Shown: positions 60,201 through 64,000 of the stretch, piece by piece
How positions within the stretch are numbered: position 1 is the first letter of the stretch
Layout: each line of letters opens with the position of its first letter
Notes under the pieces: generated by a model
Database searches by the model: none
What the model saw: only the letters and a program-made list of their open reading frames with translations
Told to the model about the DNA's origin: nothing
From: Apostichopus japonicus
Taxonomy: Eukaryota; Echinodermata; Holothuroidea; Aspidochirotida; Stichopodidae
Direction of reading: 5' to 3'
Length of the DNA stretch: 64,000 nt
Assembly (NCBI RefSeq): GCF_037975245.1
Contig: NC_092567.1
Location: 19,600,876 to 19,664,875, forward strand
Translations under genes and position numbers: made by a program

Positions 60201-62619
60201 TTACAATATGGAAGAATGACACAATTACTTCTAGAGGGAACTGAGTTCTGACATGTTGCAGTTTCCCTTGAATTTGGCTTCCCTTCATTAATCAAGCAAT
60301 CTCCCTTCATTAATTCATCAAGCTTTTATACTTTGTGTACAAAACACAGCAAATGTAAAAATATCACAGGGCAAAGTTAATGATCATAAAGTCTACACAT
60401 CTATGCTTTCCATAATAGATTGTTTTGCTCTATAAATTGCTTCCAGATCCACTCCCACACACTCATCTCATGAGAAACAGAATTTTAAAAACAAAAAGGG
60501 TTTCTTGCTATTTGCACGTATAAAAGAACCGACCCTTTCGTTAACTATCACTAACTGTTACAGAAGCCGTTTCGAATTACGTCCAAACTTGACGGGGAGA
60601 GTCACACCTCATACATGATCAATGAAGTCGTGCGATGTATATGTGCAAGATGCAGATACCGTGGGCGACCAATTCAATATAGACTGTCGTCACGGTAACC
60701 ACGATTACCATCGGTCTCTTAAGTGTCATTTCCTATCCAATGAAAGGGCATCGCAGAGGAGTTTAAATTAAATCATGAAATATTAATGAAGGAGAAAATG
60801 ACATCAATAGAGCAGTCTACGCGTCTCAGAAAATTTACAGAGAGCCATATTTTTTCGTCTGTTGTTAAAGCAGCTGGAGAATGCGTCTGCAGGGTTAACG
60901 TCTCTGGCAAAGCCAATGAGCACAAAATTTTTAATTTCTCAGTTTATTTCTGTAACGTTATAAAGAGTCTTTGAAATTCCGTGCGGGTTAGAACCTTTCA
61001 AAAGGTAACAGCATTGAGCCTTGTTCAACCATGTTTTCCTAGTCTGCTTTACAATGTAAGAATTGAGACAGAAGTTGTTACTGAAGCTTTTTTATTCTCT
61101 GGTTTGTCGAGGATAGGGAGGGGGTGGGATGAAGTATTTTCTAAGTATCGTTTCCAAAAATTGCCAGTGTTACCCGAGTAAATTTGGTGGGTAGCAAAAT
61201 GTGGTTTTAATTTATGGAAGAAACTATTTGCATTTACAACATGACAGCAGAAGTATGGACGATGTGCATGGGGGGTGGGGTGGGGGGAAGAGGGGTGCAA
61301 GGCAAATTTTAGGGAGTTTTCAGGTTGTCTCTTTGACAAACAGGTCATACAATTTGGTTGTCCAAAAGAACAATGCAATGAACAATGACCAATATGTACA
61401 CTGTAGGAATGATGAGGAGGTTTGATGAATAGAACACAAGCTTTCACCAGGAAAATTCCCCTTTCTTGTTTTTTTTTCTTGACCAGTATCCCTAAAGTGA
61501 TGGAGTGTGATACCAACTTAACATTTAAAAGTATTGGGTGGTATTTAGTTACAAAGCAATCTGATCTTGGGGGTATTTAGTTACAAAGCAATCTGATCTT
61601 GAGGTAAAACACTTGTTTAGTAAATTAAAAACATACAGATACCTTGTTTGCATCAAGGTCCACCAACCAAACATCATCAGGCAGAAGGAACTGGGGTTTG
61701 TAGCGGAAGAATGTAGCTGGTACTCCGATGAGAAATGGTGTTGGAGCTAACAAGAGCTGTAAGGGATCAAAATCAAACAAAAACTGTAATATCTTGCTTA
61801 AATATCGGAACAGGTCCAAGGTAAAATTTTATAAATATATCAGTGTATGACATTAAGTAACATTTATATACCTTTAAAAGTTATACAAGTAAAGTAACAT
61901 TTAATACATGGTAATATTTAAAGTAAGACGGTTCGTTAGAACACACAACTAGATACTTGGGGGAAGGGGAGGGGTTGGGAGGGGGCAAGAGGGTGATTAG
62001 AATGAGGAGGTAAGTTGACAGTGATGTAGGTGTCAAAAAGGTTTAATATAATACCATGTCACTCTAGACAGGTTACAGTGAGTGTGCAGAAGTTGTGATC
62101 ATACAGGTAAGTGAGGAAGCAAATGTAAATAATATATCTGGGTGCTCCTTTAACATTATGTTCTTCACTTTATGGAAATTGCAACACACTAAATTCCATC
62201 CAACATTACAAAAACTCTGAATAGTGAAAATGGGATATATATGTTAATTAAATTCACAATATGCGAGTATTAGTTGAACAATAATCTTCTACAGAATGGG
62301 AGGAGATAAGATGGAGGTATTGTACAGTATGAGAGAGGGATCAAGATGGAGAGAGAGGGAGTGAGTTAAGAGGGAGGGAGTGAGAAAAGAGGGAGTTAAG
62401 AGGGAGGGTGGGAGGGAGTTAAGAGGGAGGGAGGATGTACAGTAGGAGGAGAGAGAGGAAGGAGGGAGGGGAGGAAGATATTATTACCTGTTCAGCAGAG
62501 CCCATGCATGTTGGCAAGAGTGGGATCACAGGGAACATATACTCCAATGGATAAATCATGGAAACAAAAGCCATGACACTCATGGATAGGGCATTGTAGT
62601 CCTTTGATTGCAGTACAAC
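13229..62619 (-). CDS. MADD: MADD / Rab3 GEP (DENN and death-domain protein), 22 exons, 5' end outside window
   Basis: This is the orthologue of MAP-kinase-activating death domain protein (Rab3 GEP, DENN/MADD, nematode AEX-3). In animals it catalyses GDP-GTP exchange on Rab3/Rab27-type GTPases at synaptic and secretory vesicles and binds TNF-receptor-type death domains. The 22 exons share compatible phases and GT-AG borders. They add up to 4,104 nt, or 1,367 residues plus stop. Domain order in fragment numbering: rest of cDENN/dDENN (1-235), acidic Ser-rich linker (255-330), variable linker (330-550), conserved central blocks (555-690), second variable linker with an LSDSEIET motif (690-965), WDQ/WEDAF block (1015-1060), death-domain-like helices (1060-1132), PH-like module and C-terminal tail (1133-1367). 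Whole long blocks match the vertebrate protein, for example [31 protein letters not shown]-type and CPKTKVLCL. The start of the DENN module and the promoter lie past position 64000. Extra cassette exons in the two large introns cannot be excluded. Confidence 0.95.
13786..13855 (-). CDS. MADD: MADD exon 21
   Basis: Encodes [20 protein letters not shown] and following residues, the last strand region of the PH-like module (VFIELNHIKK in vertebrates). Acceptor CAACAG, donor GTAAGT. The exon ends in phase 1. Confidence 0.92.
14221..14323. repeat. Inverted repeat, 40 bp arms, hammerhead-like repeat family
   Basis: The left arm 14221-14260 and right arm 14284-14323 are near-perfect reverse complements, from AATGTGTAAAAGT to ACTTTTACACATT, around a 23 bp centre. 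The left half belongs to the family also seen at about 55738-55800 and 63390-63450. Sequence beyond the right arm (ATTCTCTTACACAG, then a GTTTGC and AACAGTTTTATTTTATTT stretch) is shared with the right end of the 55.7-56.1 kb copy, so the repeat unit extends past the arms. Confidence 0.75.
16341..16630. mobile_element. Possible degenerate hAT-like MITE
   Basis: The right end, read inward, is CAGGGGCTGATCCAGGATT followed by a G-rich tract. The left end is TTGGGCAAGGATCCAGGG followed by a similar G-rich tract. The shared GATCCAGG and the CAGGGG start resemble hAT termini. I could not find a matching 8 bp flank duplication, so this is either old or wrongly bounded. Confidence 0.4.
17338..18055. 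repeat. 67 bp minisatellite in MADD intron 20, about 10-11 copies
   Basis: Units of 66-68 bp each contain CCAAACCGCCACCCTTGATT, an AAAATG(C/T)GGTTGAAC segment and TTATTAACAACCCC. Variation is mainly C-run length and single substitutions. Because the unit is not always a multiple of three, the array produces several overlapping minus-strand frames with a repeated VAVWG-type peptide. These are artefacts. Confidence 0.93.
18559..18665 (-). CDS. MADD: MADD exon 20
   Basis: Encodes [19 protein letters not shown] and then [17 protein letters not shown]. It matches the ELGGEFPVQDMKTGEGGLL block of vertebrate MADD almost residue for residue. Acceptor TTTTAG, donor GTAAGC, phase 1 in and phase 0 out. 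Confidence 0.95.
18666..20961 (-). other. MADD: MADD intron 19 (2.3 kb)
   Basis: Contains C-runs at 19627 and 19713, a dispersed-repeat segment at about 19240-19420 that recurs near 28450-28640, and the AGGTCA cluster at 20701-20734. Overlapping frames at 19899-20314 look non-coding. Confidence 0.75.
20701..20734 (+). promoter_or_regulatory. Four AGGTCA half-sites in tandem (DR4, DR5, DR1 spacing)
   Basis: Perfect AGGTCA copies start at 20701, 20711, 20722 and 20729, giving direct repeats spaced by 4, 5 and 1 bases. These match the spacing classes bound by nuclear-receptor dimers. The motif AGGTCAAAGGTCA also appears in repeat-derived sequence near 3708, and a GGGTCAAAGGTCA near 18149, so a transposon origin is likely. 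Regulatory use is inference. Confidence 0.4.
20962..21037 (-). CDS. MADD: MADD exon 19
   Basis: Encodes [19 protein letters not shown] and a short extension, the C-terminal helix of the PH-like module (CRELYYCVKDSMERAAARQ in vertebrates). Acceptor TTTCAG, donor GTAAGT, ends phase 1. The acceptor is built directly onto a minisatellite. Confidence 0.95.
21038..21310. repeat. Minisatellite of AACAGGAGATCAAAAAT-type units abutting exon 19
   Basis: About 14-15 units of 16-20 bp, variants of AACAGGAGATCAAAAAT, run from about 21310 down to the splice acceptor at 21038. On the transcribed strand the units read TTATTTTTGATCTCCTG, so the final unit supplies the polypyrimidine tract of the acceptor. 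Confidence 0.9.
22136..22300 (-). CDS. MADD: MADD exon 18
   Basis: Encodes [20 protein letters not shown], then [19 protein letters not shown] and ends at LDKFYTKK, the core strands of the PH-like module. Near-identical to VCDDCVVLRSNIGTV and [12 protein letters not shown] in vertebrates. The Trp-Trp-Tyr of vertebrates is Cys-Trp-Tyr here. Acceptor TTGGCAG, donor GTGAGA, phase 0 both sides. Confidence 0.96.
22301..22965 (-). other. MADD: MADD intron 17
   Basis: 665 bp of AT-rich sequence. No repeat or coding feature recognised. Confidence 0.6.
22966..23073 (-). CDS. MADD: MADD exon 17
   Basis: 36 codons, phase 0 both sides, encoding [17 protein letters not shown] and then [19 protein letters not shown]. 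Matches the [22 protein letters not shown] start of the PH-like module. Acceptor CTTGCAG, donor GTACAT. Confidence 0.95.
23647..23868 (-). mobile_element. 5'-truncated LINE 3' end (RT C-terminus plus tail), CR1/L2-like
   Basis: On the minus strand 23868-23764 reads an intact 34-residue C-terminus, with [19 protein letters not shown] followed by [14 protein letters not shown] and a stop. This is the classic SLWNxLPxxIRxxxSLxxFKxxLKxxLF ending of CR1/L2-type LINE polyproteins. It is followed by GTAAAGCGCTTTGACATGC, GCGCTATATAAATGTAA and a TTATTATTTATTATC tail. Stops lie just upstream in frame, so the copy is 5'-truncated and dead. It sits in MADD intron 16 in the same sense as the gene. Confidence 0.82.
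24003..24154 (-). CDS. MADD: MADD exon 16 (death-domain-like segment)
   Basis: Encodes [20 protein letters not shown], then [18 protein letters not shown] and [11 protein letters not shown]. Closely matches the MLLMKVNKNDIRKKVRRLMG and SHIGLVYSQQINEVLDQL helices of the MADD death-domain region. Acceptor CTGACAG, donor GTGAGT, phase 0 out. Confidence 0.96.
24182..24243. repeat. TA microsatellite
   Basis: About 60 bp of TA repeats with a few GA interruptions, in MADD intron 15, 28 bp upstream of exon 16 in transcript terms. Confidence 0.9.
24530..24594 (-). CDS. MADD: MADD exon 15
   Basis: 65 nt encoding [20 protein letters not shown] plus Ser, the charged helix before the death-domain segment (YLSLGEHDRKRLEDDEDRLL in vertebrates). 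Acceptor TTTACAG, donor GTAAAA. Starts with one base of a split Arg codon and ends with one base of a split Asp codon. Confidence 0.94.
24720..25370. repeat. About 247 bp tandem duplication, 2.5 copies, in MADD intron 14
   Basis: Copy 1 starts near 24720, copy 2 near 24969 and a shortened copy 3 near 25228. Shared landmarks are AAGGGACAATATGAAAAGTA, TAGTTGCAGGAAAAAA, CTAAATATGAATAT, TATTATGAGGAGCAG and CAGTGGTAAAGT. Copy 3 has lost the middle of the unit. Confidence 0.85.
25559..25679 (-). CDS. MADD: MADD exon 14
   Basis: Encodes [20 protein letters not shown], then [19 protein letters not shown], matching the [20 protein letters not shown] and MGMDQGPQEMIDRY block of vertebrate MADD. The acceptor AAAAAG follows a T-rich tract but with an A-rich stretch in between. 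The exon begins GTAAAG. Donor GTACGA. Confidence 0.93.
26650..26812 (-). CDS. MADD: MADD exon 13
   Basis: Encodes [19 protein letters not shown] through [14 protein letters not shown]. The ends align with FGKAHS and YLYEGLLG of vertebrate MADD, but the middle is divergent and Lys/Arg-rich. Acceptor GCCATAG, donor GTAAGT, phase 0 in and 1 out. The frame fits both neighbours exactly. Confidence 0.85.
26877..27184. repeat. Three copies of a ~55-75 bp segment (two direct, one inverted)
   Basis: The phrase AAATGTTTAGCAGAGATTGG followed by AAAAGTT occurs at 26884 and 27108. Its inverse, AACTTTTCCAAACTCTGCTA, occurs near 27032. The direct copies end in a TATATA stretch and TTCAAAAT. Located in MADD intron 12. 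Confidence 0.75.
27201..27573. mobile_element. TTAA-flanked MITE, copy 1
   Basis: Begins TTAAAGGGTGTGAAGAC and ends GTCTTCAATGCCTTTAA, so the ends are inverted repeats. The body is an inverted copy of 53825-54188, with long shared blocks such as GGTGTAACAGAAGTGTTAGA and GCAAGCAACGGAAAGTTAAC. It ends 46 bp from the splice donor of MADD exon 12. An open frame continuing from exon 12 into it is not coding. Confidence 0.85.
27620..28098 (-). CDS. MADD: MADD exon 12 (variable linker with LSDSEIET motif)
   Basis: A 479 nt exon encoding a low-complexity Thr/Ser/Asn-rich linker, then [38 protein letters not shown] and [14 protein letters not shown]. The final motif matches [13 protein letters not shown] of vertebrate MADD, and the acidic SDSE pattern is typical of phosphorylated adaptor linkers. 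Acceptor TTTACAG, donor GTAAGC, phase 0 out. Confidence 0.92.
34288..34565. repeat. Minisatellite of AAAGTACTAAGTACTCAT units
   Basis: About 15 units of 17-18 bp, variants of TAAAGTACTAAGTACTCA, some shortened to TAAAGTACACA. Most units carry two AGTACT palindromes, so the array is very rich in self-complementary sequence. Confidence 0.92.
35138..35477. repeat. 169 bp tandem dimer
   Basis: Two adjacent copies (about 35138-35306 and 35307-35477) share TACTTCTATTCTCTTAT, ATCCAAGATACTTAAGTTAC and AAGAATACCAATAAATCCA. Within each, the phrase CAAGTCTTACC or similar is itself repeated. Confidence 0.82.
37645..37681 (+). other. G-quadruplex-type run
   Basis: Plus-strand sequence has five or more runs of three to six G separated by one to three bases. 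The plus strand is the MADD template strand, so the transcript is C-rich here and any quadruplex would form in DNA. Confidence 0.5.
38927..39070 (-). CDS. MADD: MADD exon 11
   Basis: 48 codons of variable linker, including [32 protein letters not shown] and [13 protein letters not shown] recognise no strict motif in it. It is supported by acceptor CGACAG, donor GTAACA, and exact phase agreement with exons 10 and 12. Could be a cassette exon, since 144 nt is a multiple of three and the flanking phases are equal. Confidence 0.8.
39071..40830 (-). other. MADD: MADD intron 10
   Basis: 1.76 kb, AT-rich, with G-runs at 40590-40615 and 40730-40755 near the exon 10 donor. No other feature recognised. 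Confidence 0.6.
40831..41263 (-). CDS. MADD: MADD exon 10
   Basis: Begins [20 protein letters not shown], then [20 protein letters not shown] and [14 protein letters not shown]. This matches [20 protein letters not shown] and GGMASIFGLLEIAQTHYYSK of vertebrate MADD. The second half is a Pro-rich linker ([12 protein letters not shown]). I chose the donor GTGAGG after GGGATCG because it restores the frame into exon 11; reading on would hit a stop. Confidence 0.94.
41264..42366 (-). other. MADD: MADD intron 9
   Basis: 1.1 kb with no recognisable repeat or exon. Confidence 0.6.
42367..42544 (-). CDS. MADD: MADD exon 9
   Basis: 59 full codons: [40 protein letters not shown] and [19 protein letters not shown]. 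Matches [20 protein letters not shown] and LNMKKVRRLLESEQLRVFVL of vertebrate MADD. Acceptor ATATTAG, donor GTAAGA, phase 0 out. Confidence 0.96.
42545..43352 (-). other. MADD: MADD intron 8
   Basis: 808 bp, AT-rich, with a C-run near 43310. No other feature recognised. Confidence 0.55.
43353..43428 (-). CDS. MADD: MADD exon 8
   Basis: 76 nt encoding [20 protein letters not shown] and DRPN, a short basic linker in the position of the vertebrate VDQKSSVIKHSPTV segment. Acceptor TTCTCAG, donor GTAAAG. Phase 1 in and 2 out, both matching the neighbours. Confidence 0.88.
43429..44337 (-). other. MADD: MADD intron 7
   Basis: 909 bp. Contains many TGCCC and GGGCA steps (43870-44300), which recall hAT-family internal sequence, but I found no matching ends. 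No exon seen. Confidence 0.5.
44338..44782 (-). CDS. MADD: MADD exon 7 (variable Ser/Pro linker)
   Basis: 445 nt encoding [20 protein letters not shown], then basic [42 protein letters not shown] and a Pro/Lys-rich end. The [10 protein letters not shown] and LLNGLMTFA stretches are the only helix-like parts. It lies where vertebrates have the SFASSLYRNHS region. Acceptor CCCATAG, donor GTGAAT, phase 0 in and 1 out. Confidence 0.9.
45883..45957 (+). mobile_element. tRNA-like fragment (probable SINE head)
   Basis: Contains an A-box-like GTAGCTCAGCAGGTAGA followed, at tRNA-like distance, by a degraded B-box-like ACTCGATCGATCAC. The arms do not pair as in a real tRNA and the 3' sequence is A-rich, so I call it a tRNA-derived repeat fragment, unlike the SINE at 3008. 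Confidence 0.35.
48411..48812. repeat. Minisatellite of ACTAGCTGAGGT units
   Basis: A roughly 400 bp array of 12 bp motifs (ACTAGCTGAGGT, ACTAGCTGGAG and variants) organised into longer composite units that include TACTGTAGCTGGAGACTACC. Rich in AGCT and CTAG palindromes. Confidence 0.92.
50295..51102. repeat. 408 bp direct duplication
   Basis: Copy 1 (50295-50702) and copy 2 (50703-51102) are adjacent and about 95 percent alike by eye. Both start AACTGTATGTCCTAATGTCC and end in a G-run plus GAGAGAGA and ATTGCTTT. One extra T in copy 1 (near 50466) breaks a frame that is open for 64 codons in copy 2. Confidence 0.9.
53825..54188. mobile_element. TTAA-flanked MITE, copy 2
   Basis: Ends are TTAAAGGCATTGAAGA and TCTTCAATGCCTTTAA, perfect 16 bp inverted repeats including TTAA. 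If TTAA is the target duplication, as in piggyBac-type elements, the element is 53829-54184 with AGGCATTGAAGA termini. Inverted relative to the copy at 27201-27573. No open frame of note. Confidence 0.87.
54503..54651 (-). CDS. MADD: MADD exon 6 (acidic linker)
   Basis: 49 full codons: [36 protein letters not shown] and [12 protein letters not shown]. An acidic, Ser-rich linker with several casein-kinase-like sites, following the dDENN region. Acceptor CCTTCAG, donor GTAAGA, phase 0 out. Confidence 0.9.
55738..56100. repeat. Repeat with GTGTAAAAGTAAGT terminal inverted repeats and hammerhead-like end
   Basis: The left end GTGTAAAAGTAAGTTGGCCT and the inner right end ACTTACTTTTACAC are inverted repeats. 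The middle is a purine-rich tract (55800-56030). Beyond the right end, ATTCTCTTACACAGGCTCTC and AACAGTTTTATTTTATTT match the flank of the 14221 copy. This tail reaches the splice donor of MADD exon 5 at 56101. Confidence 0.75.
55753..55792 (-). ncRNA. Hammerhead-like fold in a dispersed repeat, copy A
   Basis: On the minus strand the 40 nt read, in order: GCCT (stem I), TTGAAGA (in place of the CUGANGA core), a hairpin ATCCT-GCT-AGGAT (stem II), GAAA, palindromic ACGT (stem III with its own copy), C, and AGGC pairing back to GCCT. This is the type I hammerhead layout with a minimal stem III. Differences from a canonical core are U for C3 and one extra A after the core. Activity is not shown. 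Confidence 0.4.
56102..56432 (-). CDS. MADD: MADD exon 5 (end of dDENN, acidic tail)
   Basis: Encodes [20 protein letters not shown], then [19 protein letters not shown], an acidic run and [20 protein letters not shown]. Aligns with [20 protein letters not shown] and [20 protein letters not shown] of vertebrate MADD. Acceptor TTAACAG, donor GTATTT (weak after +3), phase 0 in and 1 out. Confidence 0.96.
57179..57260 (+). repeat. Dispersed repeat: GGTGCTAAGGTTGTG family
   Basis: The phrase GCTAAGGTTGTGAGGAGACA followed by GGTAAGCG recurs in variants at about 57750-57800, 59735-59790, 62080-62125 and 25395-25435. Copies share an upstream TACCAGGAC or ACTCTAGAC-type phrase. Unclassified; probably fragments of a retroposon. 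Confidence 0.6.
57410..57636 (+). mobile_element. LINE 3' tail, CR1/L2-like, plus orientation
   Basis: T-rich 3'UTR-like sequence followed by TTGTAAAGCGCCATAGAATA, ATGGCGCTATATAAATGCC and TTATTATTG. The same GTAAAGCGC...GCGCTATATAAAT signature follows the RT C-terminus at 23647-23868, so the two belong to related LINEs. No coding part here. In MADD intron 4, antisense to the gene. Confidence 0.6.
57853..58185 (-). CDS. MADD: MADD exon 4 (dDENN)
   Basis: 111 codons, phase 0 both sides. Contains [58 protein letters not shown] and LASRP. These are almost identical to the vertebrate [20 protein letters not shown] and [20 protein letters not shown] segments. Acceptor ACTACAG, donor GTAGGC. Confidence 0.97.
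58186..59273 (-). other. MADD: MADD intron 3
   Basis: Contains two diverged copies (about 58300-58400 and 58495-58590) of a phrase GGTTGTCCGTACAAATGTAG plus AACAATGACCAG, also seen near 61350-61410. A pyrimidine-rich tract fills 58845-59045. Confidence 0.6.
59274..59354 (-). CDS. MADD: MADD exon 3
   Basis: 27 codons: [20 protein letters not shown] and LKTHLKQ, matching EVLPILPEPESLELKKHLKQ in the DENN module. Acceptor CCCATAG, donor GTAATT, phase 0 both sides. Confidence 0.96.
59355..61642 (-). other. MADD: MADD intron 2
   Basis: 2.3 kb. Contains a repeat-family copy near 59700-59790, a relatively GC-rich, repeat-poor block at 60540-60780, a G-rich run at 61268-61295, a GGTTGTCC-family fragment near 61350 and a 32 bp tandem dimer at 61540-61602. 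The frames here are not convincing. Confidence 0.6.
61643..61756 (-). CDS. MADD: MADD exon 2 (cDENN)
   Basis: 38 codons: [20 protein letters not shown] and [18 protein letters not shown]. Matches [20 protein letters not shown] and [12 protein letters not shown] of vertebrate MADD. Acceptor CTTACAG, donor GTATCT, phase 0 both sides. Confidence 0.97.
62330..62480. repeat. GGGAGGGAG-type purine repeat next to exon 1
   Basis: Variants of AGAGGGAGGGAGTGAG run to within a few bases of the donor of the first in-window exon. In the transcript it is a CTCCCTCC-rich tract just inside intron 1. Confidence 0.8.
62488..62619 (-). CDS. MADD: MADD first in-window exon (cDENN)
   Basis: 44 codons: [40 protein letters not shown] and SAEQ. 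This is the signature of the central DENN domain, differing from vertebrate MADD at only a few positions. Acceptor CACTCAG, donor GTAATA, phase 0 both sides. The preceding exon, expected to end in an LLEHK-type motif, is not in the window. Confidence 0.97.
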
Positions 62620-62951
62620 CTGAGTGAAGAAAGAAACGAACAATGTCATTTATGAAAGACACAGGTTGAAAAGAGAACTACACAACATTTTGGGCTTACT
62701 ATACAACTACAATAGTGTACAAACAATTGTCCTTGTGCCATAAACCAAGTCTTTTATATTTATCACAAAGCATGTAAACAAATTTCTTTGTTTAATTAAG
62801 TCTCTACATATCATAAATTTATATCTAGCTCTCATAAAACATAGCCATCATTGTGCTGCTTGCAGAGGTTACAGTTACTGACTACAGACTACAATTGTCA
62901 GAGCGTCAGACATTATAACAGTTAGTCTATTTTAAGTCTATTTTGAGGCGC

Positions 62952-63041
62952 ATGACCAACAGACACCCCTACAGTAATAACCCTTAACACCCAGGGATGA
63001 CCAACGTACACCCCTACAGTAATGACCCTTAACACCCAGGG
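62952..63041. repeat. 45 bp tandem dimer
   Basis: Two adjacent units share ATGACCAAC, ACACCCCTACAGTAAT and ACCCTTAACACCCAGGG, with four differences between them. Confidence 0.88.
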
Positions 63042-63403
63042 AATAATTTATCCAGTATCACATGAAAAAAATGCTATCCAATTCCAAAATGGGGAAACTG
63101 CTATACAAGTGTAGGGATGAATATTAGCAGTTTTGTACATGAAACCCTTGCATTTTATGAGCCTGGACTGAGTTCAGAACCTTCAAAACTGATATATTAC
63201 ATTTGAACATTAAATTATATACTTCCTTAAACCATTGACCATTTCTTTCCATAAGGAACAATCAATTCTTTAAAACATATGAAAAATTATAAACTTTCCA
63301 GAGTCAGGGATCAGAAAATCTGATTTTCCTACAGTATCAATCAGAGGTAATAGTAAGTGTTTGATTTAACTCTTAATTCTGTCGTTTTGTGTAAAAGTAA
63401 GTT

Positions 63404-63443
63404 GGCCTGACGTTTCCATCCTAGCAGGATCTTCTTCAAAGGC
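63404..63443 (-). ncRNA. Hammerhead-like fold in a dispersed repeat, copy B
   Basis: Same 40 nt arrangement as 55753-55792 on the minus strand: GCCT, TTGAAGA, hairpin GATCCT-GCT-AGGAT, GGAAACGTC and AGGC. The base before GAAA is G where copy A has C. The third copy (14239-14278) has decayed at the ACGTC end. Confidence 0.38.
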
Positions 63444-64000
63444 TAAATGACAAGTGCCAAGTCAAAAACTGAATGACAAATTTTGTCTTTTATATTATAA
63501 CAGTATTCTTGTAATCTTGTGTACAATTAATCCCTGCTAAACATTGTTGGACTTGTATATGAATCTGACCATCTGTACATATACTGTAGCAATTCGTGTA
63601 GAGATATTGGATAAATTAATCCCTGCATATAGAAAGATCAAATATGCACTTTATGGCCAGATATATACAGTATAATTACAAAAAGAAAGAACATGTAAGG
63701 AAAATTTCATTTCAAGCTTTCAACCTTTCTAAAATTCTGGTTTACATAAAAGATCTTTACAATCATTCATAAAAGGACTTTTATAAAACAAATTTGGAGT
63801 TTAAATATACCAAAAGTGACAGATATATACTCTTCATTTGAAGGGTACTAAAATTTACATTGAGTATTGTAAGTACAGTACTTACTTCTACACAGTATGG
63901 CATGTACAGTACACGGGTAAGAAAAATCTTGACATTTCAGGAAAATTAGGTGTTCACATCAGCGGTTTTGGAGACTTACTGGTGTGGTACTTAACAGGTA

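Larger units (their letters stand above)
62620..64000 (-). other. MADD: MADD intron running out of the window
   Basis: AT-rich. Contains a 45 bp tandem dimer (62952-63041) and a hammerhead-like repeat copy at 63390-63450. The last 150 bases show no reading frame matching the upstream DENN sequence. Confidence 0.6.

Noticed and set aside
63960-64000. Upstream MADD exon at the window edge (GTAAGT on the minus strand near 63976)
   Set aside because: The minus-strand codons before this donor (YLLSTTP) do not match the expected LLEHK-type DENN sequence.

Overview
This is a eukaryotic, animal-type genomic window. Coding sequence is split into short exons with GT-AG introns, the DNA is AT-rich, and the introns and flanks are full of SINE, LINE, MITE, minisatellite and homopolymer sequence. 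The gene content and repeat types (tRNA-derived SINEs, hAT-like miniature elements, LINE tails with a GCGCTATATAAAT motif, an LRAT-like gene of marine-invertebrate style) suggest a marine invertebrate. I lean towards an echinoderm, but this cannot be proven from the sequence alone.

Region 1 (1-2.4 kb): a 373 bp non-autonomous hAT-type element with a perfect 8 bp target duplication lies just downstream of a single-exon minus-strand gene (855-2378). That gene encodes a 507-residue protein with two LRAT/NlpC-P60-like papain-fold modules. The first module has a divergent active-site motif, and a likely 5'UTR splice acceptor and a short overlapping uORF precede the start codon.

Region 2 (2.4-13.2 kb): an intergenic stretch with no gene I can support. 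It holds an inverted pair of tRNA-derived SINEs, a dispersed repeat carrying nuclear-receptor-like direct repeats, a palindromic AT-rich repeat block, a TA microsatellite, a 72 bp tandem array and a CTGCAG-rich patch.

Region 3 (13.2 kb to the right edge): one large minus-strand gene, the orthologue of MADD (Rab3 GEP, DENN/MADD). I reconstructed 22 coding exons (62619 down to 13229). Every intron has GT-AG borders and every junction phase fits, giving 1,367 codons plus stop. The fragment starts inside the central DENN domain, so the upstream part of the DENN module and the 5' end lie beyond position 64000. In order the exons encode the rest of cDENN/dDENN, a long acidic/Ser-rich linker, a conserved central block, a second variable linker, a death-domain-like helical segment, and a C-terminal PH-like module with the terminal conserved tail. 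The protein is expected to act as a guanine-nucleotide exchange factor for Rab3/Rab27-type GTPases and as an adaptor at TNF-receptor-type death domains.

The MADD introns hold most of the unusual structure: minisatellites (one running directly into a splice acceptor), an inverted pair of TTAA-flanked MITEs, a LINE reverse-transcriptase tail, a repeat family that can fold like a hammerhead ribozyme, a cluster of four AGGTCA half-sites, and several kilobase-scale tandem duplications. I found no prokaryotic feature, CRISPR array, true tRNA gene or viral gene.
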